Part shown: piece by piece, positions 1 through 6,411 of the stretch
How positions within the stretch are numbered: the stretch's first letter is position 1
Layout: every line of letters begins with the position of its first letter
NCBI GenBank assembly: GCA_005882715.1
Contig: VBEI01000139.1
Coordinates: 1-8,934, forward strand
Reading direction: 5' to 3'
Length of the DNA: 8,934 nucleotides
From: Chloroflexota bacterium
GTDB taxonomy: Bacteria > Chloroflexota > Dehalococcoidia > SM23-28-2 > RBG-16-64-32
The notes under the pieces: model-generated
Told to the model about the DNA's origin: nothing
Databases searched by the model: none
Seen by the model: only the letters and a program-made list of their open reading frames with translations
Translations under genes and position numbers: made by a program

Positions 1-275
1 GTGTCGAGGAGCAGCGGCTCTTGAAATACAAACGCCATACGACGCCGGAAATTTAGAGAGTTGCCTGAAATCGGGCGGCCTGCGAAGAGGACCTTCCCGC
101 GCGATGGCCGCTCGAGCAGGCCGATGATCCTGAGCAGCGTGCTCTTGCCGGCGCCGTTCGGACCGACGATGGCGAGCACTTCGTTGGGAAGGATGTCCAG
201 GCAGGGCACGTCGAGGACCGAGCGGCGCGCGTGTTCAACAACAATGTTCTGAAGTTCGAGCAGCGGAGCGATCAC
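1..275 (-). CDS. tupC: Tungstate/molybdate ABC transporter ATP-binding protein, TupC-like (3' end outside the window)
   Basis: This is the nucleotide-binding subunit of an oxyanion importer. It hydrolyses ATP on the cytoplasmic face of the membrane to drive uptake through the adjacent permease. Only the first 91 codons are present. I read a Walker A loop, GPNGAGKST, at residues 38-46 and a Q-loop, VFQEPLLLD, with Gln at about residue 85. The ABC signature, Walker B and H-loop lie outside the window. The chosen GTG start overlaps the permease stop (GTGA, 275-272), which suggests translational coupling. Residues 5-13 (LLELQNIVV) match the usual first strand of ABC ATPases, which supports this start. 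The ATPase family is certain. The tungstate assignment rests on the neighbouring binding protein and permease. Confidence 0.88.
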   Translation of the reverse strand, partial: MIAPLLELQNIVVEHARRSVLDVPCLDILPNEVLAIVGPNGAGKSTLLRIIGLLERPSRGKVLFAGRPISGNSLNFRRRMAFVFQEPLLLD

Positions 276-970
276 GCGGGGGGCCGTCTCTGCTGGAGCA
301 CGGTGAAGAGCGTGATGATGGTCAGAATGACGGCGAGCAGGATGAACGACAGAGCGATGGCGGTCTCAAAATCTCCCTGCTGTACTTCGAGGACGATGGC
401 GGAGGTGAGCGTGCGGGTGGAGCCTTTGATGTTGCCGCCGACCATGATCGTCGCGCCGACCTCGGAGATGGCAGCTCCAAATCCTGCCATCGCTGCGGCC
501 AGAAGCGATAGCCGCGCCTCCCGGAAGAGGAGGAGCGCGGCCTGCCAACGCGAGGCGCCGAGAGCCAGCACTTGTAGGCGAAGGTTCGGGTTCAGTCCTT
601 GCAGCGCTGCCGTGCTCAGGGCTGCCACCACGGGCGTGGCGATGACCGCCTGGGCGATGACGATGGCCGTTCGGCTGTAGAGCAGATGGAGTTGGCCGAG
701 AGGGCCGGTACGCCAGAGCATGATCGAGACGAGCAGGCCGACGGCGACCGGAGGCAATGCCATTCCTGCGTTGAAGGCGCTGAGCGCAAGCGTGCGGCCG
801 GGCGGGGCCCGAAAAGCGAGGAACGAGGCTATGCCCAGACCGAGAACGAGCGCAATGAGGGTAGCGCTTCCGGAGACGAGCAACGAGGTGAAGGTGACCT
901 CGTAGACATAGCCGTTTCCGCTGAAGATTAGGCGGAGCGCTTCGGTGACGCCATCCCAGATGAGGTCCAT
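272..970 (-). CDS. tupB: Tungstate ABC transporter permease, TupB-like
   Basis: This inner-membrane permease (232 aa) should form the channel for tungstate or molybdate, working with the binding protein upstream and the ATPase downstream. Hydrophobic segments lie at about residues 28-50, 65-86, 100-122, 155-175 and 205-225, so five or so membrane spans. The coupling (EAA-type) loop, which docks on the ATPase, spans about residues 135-170 and includes LGASRWQAALLLFREA. The following stretch GFGAAISEVGATIMVGGNI (163-181) is typical of the TupB/WtpB branch. Length is normal for the family. The ATG start lies 23 nt after the binding-protein stop. I see no clear Shine-Dalgarno before it, so it may depend on ribosomes arriving from the upstream gene. 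Its stop overlaps the ATPase start by four bases. Confidence 0.92.
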   Translation of the reverse strand: MDLIWDGVTEALRLIFSGNGYVYEVTFTSLLVSGSATLIALVLGLGIASFLAFRAPPGRTLALSAFNAGMALPPVAVGLLVSIMLWRTGPLGQLHLLYSRTAIVIAQAVIATPVVAALSTAALQGLNPNLRLQVLALGASRWQAALLLFREARLSLLAAAMAGFGAAISEVGATIMVGGNIKGSTRTLTSAIVLEVQQGDFETAIALSFILLAVILTIITLFTVLQQRRPPA

Positions 971-993
971 GGCTTGGGTGCAATTCTATTGGA

Positions 994-1836
994 TTAGCCG
1001 CCTACGTTAGCCGACGGACACCGGCCGACGGGCTGGAAGAGGCTCTTGTCGTACTCTTCCATGCCAAAGTCGGCAATCACGCACTGGCCGGCTGGAGAAG
1101 TCACGAATTCGGCGAAGGCGATCGCGCCCGCGGAGTTCACATTGTCGTGCTTGTTGGAGGCCACACGAATTACAGTGTAAATATTGGGATTGGCCGTGTC
1201 CGTGAGCAAGGCCCGCAGAGCCACCTTCTTCTCGAAGACCGTAAATGTGGAGCTATCGACGAGCGTGTAAGCGTCCTTGTCCGAGGCAACGATGAGGTTC
1301 TGACCCTGTCCCGTGCTCGACTCCTGATACCACGACTGCCCCTGGGGGGTGATGCCCGCCTCCCCCCAAATGGAAAGCTCGCGAACATTGGTCCCAGACC
1401 GGTCGCCGCGGCTAATGAAGATGCTTCGTGAGTCGGAGATGCGTTTGAAAGCCTCGCTCACGGTCACGGCATCACGTACGTCCGCAGGATCTGCTTCAGG
1501 GCCGGCGACGAGAAAGAAGTTCTGCATGACCGGGCGTCTGTCCAGCCCCTCGCCATCGGCGATGAACTTGTCTTCGTCCGCGGGCGAATGGGTCATGACG
1601 ACATCAAGTTCCCCGCGGCGCGCCTTCTCGAGGACTTCTCCGGAGCCGCCAACGGACGGCTTCACGTGGTAGTCGGTCACCCCCTCAAATGAACGGACGA
1701 TCTCGTCCAGCAATCCGGAGTCCTGGACGCTGGTCGTGGCACCCAGGATCAGCTCATTGTGATCGCCACCGCACGAAGAGGCCAGGAGAGCCAGCGACGC
1801 CACGATGACGCCGAGTGCGGGTAGGCGGCGCCACAT
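994..1836 (-). CDS. tupA: Tungstate ABC transporter substrate-binding lipoprotein, TupA-like
   Basis: This extracytoplasmic binding protein should capture tungstate (possibly also molybdate) and deliver it to the permease. From the ATG at 1836 it is 280 aa. It starts with Arg residues and a hydrophobic core, followed by a lipobox-like LASSC with Cys22 as the probable lipidated residue. Family motifs are LGATTSVQDSGLLD (31-44, the Thr/Ser oxyanion-binding loop), SRGDRSGT (142-149), WYQ...TGQGQNL (169-181) and AYTLVD (189-194). A longer reading frame opens at 1932, but its extra 32 residues would bury the signal peptide, so I prefer 1836. No good Shine-Dalgarno precedes 1836 (see the promoter entry). 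TupA against generic phosphate-type binding protein is well supported. Tungstate against molybdate preference cannot be read from sequence with certainty. Confidence 0.92.
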   Translation of the reverse strand: MWRRLPALGVIVASLALLASSCGGDHNELILGATTSVQDSGLLDEIVRSFEGVTDYHVKPSVGGSGEVLEKARRGELDVVMTHSPADEDKFIADGEGLDRRPVMQNFFLVAGPEADPADVRDAVTVSEAFKRISDSRSIFISRGDRSGTNVRELSIWGEAGITPQGQSWYQESSTGQGQNLIVASDKDAYTLVDSSTFTVFEKKVALRALLTDTANPNIYTVIRVASNKHDNVNSAGAIAFAEFVTSPAGQCVIADFGMEEYDKSLFQPVGRCPSANVGG

Positions 1837-1847
1837 GTCGGCAACGG

Positions 1848-1877
1848 ATGATACACGGCCAAGCGGAGGTGCCACAA
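1848..1877 (-). promoter_or_regulatory. Possible tup operon promoter giving a nearly leaderless mRNA
   Basis: On the minus strand, TTGTGG (1877-1872) is followed after 18 bp by TATCAT (1853-1848). Transcription would start about 5 nt before the tupA ATG at 1836. This would explain the missing Shine-Dalgarno. The -35 match is weak, so this is a tentative call. Confidence 0.28.
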
Positions 1878-1959
1878 CGTTTCGTGCGGATTGGGACCAA
1901 AACGTGTCGCGTGGCGCTAAAGGCCGCGCCATGAGCGACGCTGCCGGCGCCGAGAACTG

Positions 1960-3696
1960 CTAATGGAAGGATGGCGGCGAAGGAGCGGGTCTGGCGGCCG
2001 CTGGTTCACCGTCGGCCCCGCCTGCCACCGGCGGAAGACTGTGAGCGGGCATCCCGTCGAAAGCGGGGGATAGGGACGCCGGCGTGGCTGCCGCCAGTTC
2101 TTCTTCAGGCGTGTAGTGCTGCTTGCGAAGCGGGACTTCTTTCATGAAGAGCGCGACTACCACCGAAGCGGCAAGAATGAACACCGCCACGAGAAAGGCA
2201 TCGGCGATCGCCGTGGCCAGAGAAGCCTTGACCCCTTCGATAGTCTGGCCAAAGAGTGCTTGGCCTTGGGCGCCGAATGAAGAGAACGCCGATTGCACCT
2301 GCCCGTACGCCCGCGAATCGAGGATGAACTGCGGATCGCTGAGCGCCTTGCCCAGCTCCGGCCGCGAACGTACCGACTCAGGCACGTTGGTTGCCAGGCT
2401 CGCGTGGTACTTGCTCTGGATAAGCGAGAACATGATCGCGACACCCATCGTGCCGCCGACGGAGCGCAAGAACTGGATTGTCGATGTCGAGACTCCCATG
2501 AGGCGGTAAGGGACGGCGTTCTGAACAGCGAGCATGAAGAGAGGCATCGCGGTGCCGAGCCCCGTGCCGAAGCAAATCATCGCGATCGTTGCGTCTGTGC
2601 TCGTCGAATGCACGTCCATGCGGGCGAGCAGCACGGCGCCGGCGACCATAATCGAGAGTCCGAGGACGCCGAGGAACTTATATCGCCCGAGACGCGACAT
2701 AACCTGGCCAGATATACCACTGGCGATAGCCATCGAGATCATCATTGGCATGGTGACCAGACCTGAGTTCGTGGCGGAACGGCCGATCACGCCCTGGACG
2801 AAGAGCGGTATGTAGAAGAGGCTCCCCATCATGGCGACGCCGGTAATGAGGGTGATCAAGGCGGAGACCGCGAAGATGCGGTTGCGGAACAGCGATATCG
2901 GTAGGAGCGGCTCTTCTGTGCGCATCTCGGCGTAGGTAAAGACGATGAGGCCCAGCGCGGCCCAGCTGAAGAAGCCGATCACTTGCGGCGAGAGCCATTC
3001 GTAGCGGCTGCCGGCCCACGAGAACGCGAGCAGCAGAGGGACCACGGTGGCCAACAGCAGTACGATCCCGCGATAGTCCAGCTTGGGCTTCACCGGAGGC
3101 TTGATGTTGGGCATCCCGAAGAGAAGAACTGTCAGGGCAAGCGCGCCGAGGGGAAGGTTGACGTAGAAGATCCAGCGCCAGTGCACGTGGTCGGTAAGGG
3201 TCCCGCCGATGAGAGGGCCGATCACGCTCGCCGAGGCGAATACGCCGGACATCAGGCCTACCCAACGGCCCCGCTCTGCCGGCGTGAAGACGTCGCCGAG
3301 GATAGCGAAGGCAATGCCCATGATCATCCCCGCGCCGAGACCCTGAATGACGCGGAAGGCGATTAGTTGCTCGACGTTCTGAGATGAGCCGCAAAGCGCG
3401 GAGCCGAGGATAAGGATGAAGATGCCCGCCATGTAGAAAGGCTTGCGGCCGTAGATGTCCGTCAGCTTTCCCACGACGGGCACGGTGGCCGTAGAGGCGA
3501 GCAGAAAGCCTGTGCCAACCCAGCTGTAGAGGCCGAAGCCGCCCAGATCAGCGATGATGCGGGGCATCGAGGTACCGACGATCGTCTGGTCCATGGCCGC
3601 CGTGAACATGCCGAGCATGGTGCCGGCCATGACGATGACCTTCGTGCGGGTACCCATCTGGGCGATGGGGCGGAAAGCGGGAGCCGAGGTGGCCAT
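1960..3696 (-). CDS. MFS multidrug efflux transporter, DHA2/EmrB-QacA type (14 TM)
   Basis: This proton-coupled exporter (578 aa) sits in the cytoplasmic membrane and probably expels lipophilic drugs or a similar toxic compound. Seen in sequence: TM1 with DQTIVGTSMPRI (36-47, the DHA2 D1-type motif), motif A GKLTDIYGRK (76-85), motif B RVIQGLGAG (115-123), and motif C followed by WRWIFYVNLPLG (about 160-184). Repeated hydrophobic blocks continue to about residue 517, consistent with 14 spans. The last 60 residues form a Pro/Ala-rich hydrophilic tail, probably cytoplasmic. The ATG overlaps the stop of the MarR gene by one base (TAATG), with AAGGAG about 11 nt upstream, so the two are co-translated. 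Family is secure; the substrate cannot be inferred. There is no paired EmrA-type membrane-fusion gene in the window. Confidence 0.93.
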   Translation of the reverse strand: MATSAPAFRPIAQMGTRTKVIVMAGTMLGMFTAAMDQTIVGTSMPRIIADLGGFGLYSWVGTGFLLASTATVPVVGKLTDIYGRKPFYMAGIFILILGSALCGSSQNVEQLIAFRVIQGLGAGMIMGIAFAILGDVFTPAERGRWVGLMSGVFASASVIGPLIGGTLTDHVHWRWIFYVNLPLGALALTVLLFGMPNIKPPVKPKLDYRGIVLLLATVVPLLLAFSWAGSRYEWLSPQVIGFFSWAALGLIVFTYAEMRTEEPLLPISLFRNRIFAVSALITLITGVAMMGSLFYIPLFVQGVIGRSATNSGLVTMPMMISMAIASGISGQVMSRLGRYKFLGVLGLSIMVAGAVLLARMDVHSTSTDATIAMICFGTGLGTAMPLFMLAVQNAVPYRLMGVSTSTIQFLRSVGGTMGVAIMFSLIQSKYHASLATNVPESVRSRPELGKALSDPQFILDSRAYGQVQSAFSSFGAQGQALFGQTIEGVKASLATAIADAFLVAVFILAASVVVALFMKEVPLRKQHYTPEEELAAATPASLSPAFDGMPAHSLPPVAGGADGEPAAARPAPSPPSFH

Positions 3697-4166
3697 TATG
3701 CGACCGGCTCCTTGGTTTTCTCTTCGGCCTCTGCTGTATCGACGGCGGCAGATAAATCGCGGAGCGCAAGCACCACGCGCTCAAGCTCAAGCGGAGTGAG
3801 GCGGGCGAGAATCCGGTCCATACGGGCGCGTCCAAAGCGCTCCATCTCCTCGATAATCCTTCGCGCCCCAGCGGTGAGGTGATGGCGGACAAGCCGACGG
3901 TCGTTGCAATCGGTCTCCCGGCGGACGAGGTCATGGCGCACCAGGCGGTCCATGATGCGGGTCAGGGTCGAGGGCGTCACCCTCAACTGGTCCGCGATGG
4001 CGCCTGCGGAGAGACCGTCTGCCGGGCGCAGCAAGAAGAGCAGGCGTAGCTGGGTCATCGTTAGGCCGAGATCAGCCCACGCTTCCAGGCGGCCAGGGTC
4101 GGAGCGCGCGACCAGCCTCCCAAACAGCCGGAAGGCCTCGTCACGTGTTGTTTCAGATATTTGCAT
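3696..4166 (-). CDS. MarR-family transcriptional regulator
   Basis: This is a dimeric winged-helix DNA-binding protein (156 aa) that probably represses its own operon and releases DNA on binding a drug-like ligand. The core LTMTQLRLLFLL (35-46) is followed by the helix-turn-helix at about 53-76 (SAGAIADQLRVTPSTLTRIMDRLV) and a wing ending in the DCNDRR segment (86-91), equivalent to the conserved D-x-R-D/R-R of MarR proteins. Flanking helices at 5-30 and 105-145 should dimerise. I chose the ATG at 4166, preceded by AAAGG at 9 nt. A TTG three codons upstream is possible but lies against that same AAAGG. The exporter gene follows immediately with a one-base overlap, and a candidate operator overlaps its 5' region. 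Confidence 0.92.
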   Translation of the reverse strand: MQISETTRDEAFRLFGRLVARSDPGRLEAWADLGLTMTQLRLLFLLRPADGLSAGAIADQLRVTPSTLTRIMDRLVRHDLVRRETDCNDRRLVRHHLTAGARRIIEEMERFGRARMDRILARLTPLELERVVLALRDLSAAVDTAEAEEKTKEPVA

Positions 4167-4254
4167 TCGGTACAACCTTTGCGGAATGGTTAGTAGTTTA
4201 TCATGGGCTTTTCTTCGCTCGTTCGTTCAGATCCAGAAAGATACGATAGAGAGC
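4167..4254. promoter_or_regulatory. Divergent control region with candidate MarR operator
   Basis: This region lies between the divergent MarR and methyltransferase genes and is visibly more AT-rich than the flanking coding DNA. An imperfect inverted repeat sits at 4171-4195: TACAACC (4171-4177), a 10-bp spacer, then GGTTAGTA (4188-4195), whose reverse complement is TACTAACC. It begins 5 bp upstream of the MarR ATG and overlaps its ribosome binding site, a normal position for an autorepressor site. Possible -10 hexamers exist on both strands (TAAACT on minus, TATCAT at 4199-4204 on plus), but neither has a convincing -35. Confidence 0.4.
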
Positions 4255-5403
4255 GTGGAGAACGAATTCGCCTCAGCGACCGAGAACCAGGCCCTCAAGC
4301 AACGCATAATCGCCCGGATTAGCGATGAAGGGCCGATTACGTTTCGTGAGTTCACGGCGATAGCGCTTTACGAGCCGCGCCTCGGCTACTACTGCTCGGG
4401 ACGCGAGACGATGGGCCGAGCGGGGGACTACCTAACGAGCCCAGAAGTCAGCCCGATCTTCGGCGCGATGGTCGGGAGGCAGCTGCGCGAAATGTGGGAG
4501 GCGATGGGCTCGCCCGCTCGATGGGACGTCGTCGAAGCGGGCGCAGGAAACGGCACGCTTTGCCGCGATATCCTGCGCTGGGCACGGCAAATGTCGCCCG
4601 AGTTCTTCGAAGCGATCAGGTACCTGAACGTCGAGCCGATTCCCGCGCTCGCTTCTCGACAACGCGAGCTAGTTGCTCACGATTCGCTGGACCAGAAGGT
4701 GTGCTGGCCGGACGAGATGCCGGACGGGATTAAGGGATGCGTGCTCAGCAACGAGCTTCTCGATAGCATGCCGGTCCATCGCGTGCGGGTCGAGGGAGGC
4801 GAGCTGCGAGAGCTCTTCGTCGACTGGAACGGGACTCAATTCCGGGAGGAGTCGCGCGAACCGTCAACGCCGGAGATCGAACGCTATTTCGGGCGCCTGG
4901 GCCTTGTGCCGGGTGAAGGTTGTACAGCAGAAGTCAACGTGGCGGCAGCCGACTGGATGTCGCGCGCGGGCGCGGCCTTACGTTCGGGATTCATCCTCAC
5001 TCTAGACTACGGTTATGAAGCCGAGGAGCTGTACGCGGCGTGGCGCAAGGAGGGGACGCTGCTCTGCTTCTATAGACATAACCCCAGCAACGATCCTTAT
5101 GCGCGAATTGGGCGCCAGGATATGACCAGCCACTTAGACTTCACCAGCCTACGTCATGCGGGTGAGGCGTCCGGGCTGAAAACGCTCGGACTCGTGTCTC
5201 AGTCGGAGTTTCTCATTAACCTCGGGATTGGGGAGGCGTGGGCGGCGCGCAGGGATGAGCCAAGCCTGGAGGAGCGCTTGGCGCGCCGCCGCGCTGTTTC
5301 CGAGTTGGTAGACCCGACGGGCCTCGGGCGAATTAAGGTGCTTGTGCAAGCGAAAGGCATCGATGGTGCGGCGTTGCGCGGCTTGAGCGGGATCGGCAGT
5401 TGA
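4255..5403 (+). CDS. SAM-dependent methyltransferase, MidA/NDUFAF7-like (DUF185, COG1565)
   Basis: This protein (382 aa from GTG 4255) belongs to the family of mitochondrial NDUFAF7/MidA, which methylates an arginine in a complex I subunit. The bacterial target is not established. Seen in order: GPITFREFTAIALYEPRLGYY (26-46), GRAGDYLTSPEVSPIFG (54-70), the SAM-binding glycine loop VVEAGAGNGTL (92-102), the acidic strand LNVEP, then SNELLDSMPVHRV, LTLDYGYEAEELY and a C-terminal block with GTLLCFYRHNPSNDPY and IGRQDMTSHLDF. All are family hallmarks, and the gene looks intact. The start is uncertain. An in-frame ATG at 4186 would add 23 codons, but those have low GC at third positions and overlap the MarR control region, so I prefer 4255. 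Neither start has a good Shine-Dalgarno. The stop overlaps the peroxiredoxin start. Confidence 0.88.
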   Translation: MENEFASATENQALKQRIIARISDEGPITFREFTAIALYEPRLGYYCSGRETMGRAGDYLTSPEVSPIFGAMVGRQLREMWEAMGSPARWDVVEAGAGNGTLCRDILRWARQMSPEFFEAIRYLNVEPIPALASRQRELVAHDSLDQKVCWPDEMPDGIKGCVLSNELLDSMPVHRVRVEGGELRELFVDWNGTQFREESREPSTPEIERYFGRLGLVPGEGCTAEVNVAAADWMSRAGAALRSGFILTLDYGYEAEELYAAWRKEGTLLCFYRHNPSNDPYARIGRQDMTSHLDFTSLRHAGEASGLKTLGLVSQSEFLINLGIGEAWAARRDEPSLEERLARRRAVSELVDPTGLGRIKVLVQAKGIDGAALRGLSGIGS

Positions 5404-5858
5404 TGGCCGAAGTTGGAGACCAGGCGCCGGATTTCACGCTGCCGACCACAGACGGCGAGGTCAAGCTGAGTGACCTGACGGCACGCGGTAAGGTGGTGCT
5501 CGCTTTTTACTACGAGGACGCGACGCCGCTTTGCGCAAACGAGATTTCGATGCTCAAAGAAGACTACGGGGTGGTGCGCGAACTGGCCGCGGACGTGATC
5601 GGGATCAGCGCCGATGATCTCAACTCGCACCGGGCGTTTTCCGAGCGGCTAGGCGGCCTGCCGTTCGCGCTCGCCAGCGACCAGAAGCTGGAGGCGGCGC
5701 GGGTCTTCGATGTCGTGGATGAGGGCGGCAAACGATCGAGACGGGCGGTGTTCGTGATCGAGCAAGGAGGGCGGATCGCGCACGTCGAGCGCTGGTTCCA
5801 GCCGGGGAATCCGGGACAATACGAGGCGATCTTCCGGGCTCTGGGGCTTGAAGCCTAG
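5403..5858 (+). CDS. Peroxiredoxin (AhpC/TSA, Bcp-like), single-Cys type
   Basis: This is a cytoplasmic thiol peroxidase (151 aa) that should reduce H2O2 or organic hydroperoxides. It has the thioredoxin-fold start GDQAPDFTLPTTDGEVKLSDL, the central strand VVLAFYY, and the active-site region EDATPLCANE with the only Cys of the protein (about residue 44) as peroxidatic Cys. The usual P-x3-T-x2-C motif keeps T and C, but the Pro is Tyr. The position five residues after the Cys, which holds the resolving Cys in many Bcp proteins, is Ser, so a 1-Cys mechanism with an external thiol is inferred. Arg in SRRAVFVI fits the conserved active-site Arg. The ATG at 5403 overlaps the upstream TGA (TGATG), indicating coupling. 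Its stop overlaps the stop of the convergent gene through a shared CTAG. Confidence 0.88.
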   Translation: MAEVGDQAPDFTLPTTDGEVKLSDLTARGKVVLAFYYEDATPLCANEISMLKEDYGVVRELAADVIGISADDLNSHRAFSERLGGLPFALASDQKLEAARVFDVVDEGGKRSRRAVFVIEQGGRIAHVERWFQPGNPGQYEAIFRALGLEA

Positions 5859-6178
5859 CGCGCTGCTGCGAGCGACAACTGCTGGAGCGCCCACTTCGCC
5901 ATCTCCAGCGCCTTGTCGGCTGGGATCAGCGGGACGATCTCCCAGTCCATATAGCCGGCAACAGGTAATCGCGTCAGCAAGTCGAACAGCTCTTCGTTCG
6001 AGTCGACATCGACGATGACGCACCCGGCCCGTTTGCCGATCATCGCACCGCCGGCCAGCACCTTGCCGTTGTTTTCGAGCTGTTTGATCGCCTGCCAGGT
6101 CGATGCCACCATCCCCAGCCACTTCTCGTTTGGCAGCGATTCTTGCTCGCGTAACTCGCCTTTCACGTAGAAGAGCAT
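5855..6178 (-). CDS. Muconolactone delta-isomerase-like small protein (dimeric alpha-beta barrel fold)
   Basis: This 107-aa protein resembles muconolactone isomerase and related ferredoxin-fold (dimeric alpha+beta barrel) proteins. Seen: an N-terminal strand MLFYVKGEL, a long helix (about 17-37), the strand turn NGKVLAGGAMIGKRAGCVIVDV (37-58), helix SNEELFDLLTRLP (60-72) and the strand GYMDWEIVPL (75-84). The last resembles the LP-x3-YMD-x-E segment of true muconolactone isomerases. No other beta-ketoadipate pathway gene is near, so the catalytic role is unproven. It could be a generic YCII- or MIase-like protein. The start is firm: a strong Shine-Dalgarno (GGGAGGAGGT) lies 8 nt upstream and a near-consensus promoter precedes it. 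It converges with the peroxiredoxin gene and is divergent from the molybdenum hydroxylase operon. Confidence 0.8.
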   Translation of the reverse strand: MLFYVKGELREQESLPNEKWLGMVASTWQAIKQLENNGKVLAGGAMIGKRAGCVIVDVDSNEELFDLLTRLPVAGYMDWEIVPLIPADKALEMAKWALQQLSLAAAR

Positions 6179-6186
6179 CGCTCTTT

Positions 6187-6196
6187 ACCTCCTCCC
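6187..6196 (-). promoter_or_regulatory. Strong ribosome binding site of the isomerase-like gene
   Basis: GGGAGGAGGT on the minus strand lies 8 nt before the ATG at 6178. It fixes the start and predicts efficient translation. Confidence 0.8.
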
Positions 6197-6209
6197 AGAG
6201 ACGGTTCGG

Positions 6210-6239
6210 ATTATATAGGTGACAGGTGTCGGGTGTCAG
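6210..6239 (-). promoter_or_regulatory. Near-consensus sigma-70-type promoter of the isomerase-like gene
   Basis: On the minus strand, CTGACA (6239-6234) and a perfect TATAAT (6215-6210) are separated by 18 bp. The predicted transcription start near 6203 gives a leader of about 25 nt containing the strong ribosome binding site. The -35 and spacer consist of three 7-bp near-repeats (TGACACC, CGACACC, TGTCACC). Confidence 0.6.
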
Positions 6240-6384
6240 GGTCTGGATGGCGGACGCGGAGATTCCTCGCCACCCCACCCGACCCCTCGCAAAGCTCGGG
6301 GCGGTAAGTTGCCCCCGCCCCGCGAGCTCGGAATGACAGACACGACCTTCGCTGATAGCTGAAAGCTTATGGCTGTTATAGAAT
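6216..6384. other. Repeat-like intergenic DNA between the divergent isomerase-like and molybdenum hydroxylase genes
   Basis: No gene is supported here. The stretch holds the -35 and tandem 7-mers of the minus-strand promoter, then GC-rich non-coding DNA (6250-6340) with a hairpin-forming segment at 6294-6327, then AT-richer DNA with short AGCT repeats (6350-6370). The text resembles fragments of dispersed intergenic repeats rather than coding sequence. A possible plus-strand -10, TATAGA (6377-6382), has only a poor -35 (CTGATA at 6352-6357, 19 bp away), so the operon promoter is not settled. Confidence 0.5.
6294..6327. repeat. Inverted repeat able to form a hairpin
   Basis: GCTCGGGGCGG (6294-6304) pairs with CCGCCCCGCGAGC (6315-6327) apart from a two-base bulge, with a 10-nt loop. 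No T-run follows on either strand, so it does not look like a factor-independent terminator. It may be part of a dispersed intergenic repeat. Confidence 0.5.
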
Positions 6385-6397
6385 GTGCTTCGCATTC

Positions 6398-6404
6398 GGA
6401 AGGA
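6398..6404 (+). promoter_or_regulatory. Ribosome binding site that selects the TTG start of the FAD subunit
   Basis: GGAAGGA lies 7 nt before TTG 6412. The alternative upstream GTG at 6385 has no comparable site, and its extra nine residues do not resemble the family N-terminus. Confidence 0.65.
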
Positions 6405-6411
6405 CGGTTGC

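Noticed and set aside
231..970. Plus-strand open frames opposite the permease and ATPase
   Set aside because: They are complements of conserved transporter motifs in GC-rich DNA, with no ribosome binding sites or domains.
1837..1959. Molybdenum-cofactor riboswitch or terminator between the exporter and tupA
   Set aside because: The 123-nt gap has short GC-rich palindromes (such as GGCGCC) but no stem followed by a T-run, and no arrangement I can match to the riboswitch consensus.
3904..4185. Long 5' extension of the methyltransferase reading frame
   Set aside because: This part runs antisense through the MarR gene, and its translation has no family similarity.
6294..6327. Factor-independent terminator
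   Set aside because: The stem is good, but no T-run follows on either strand, and both neighbouring genes start, rather than end, on this side.
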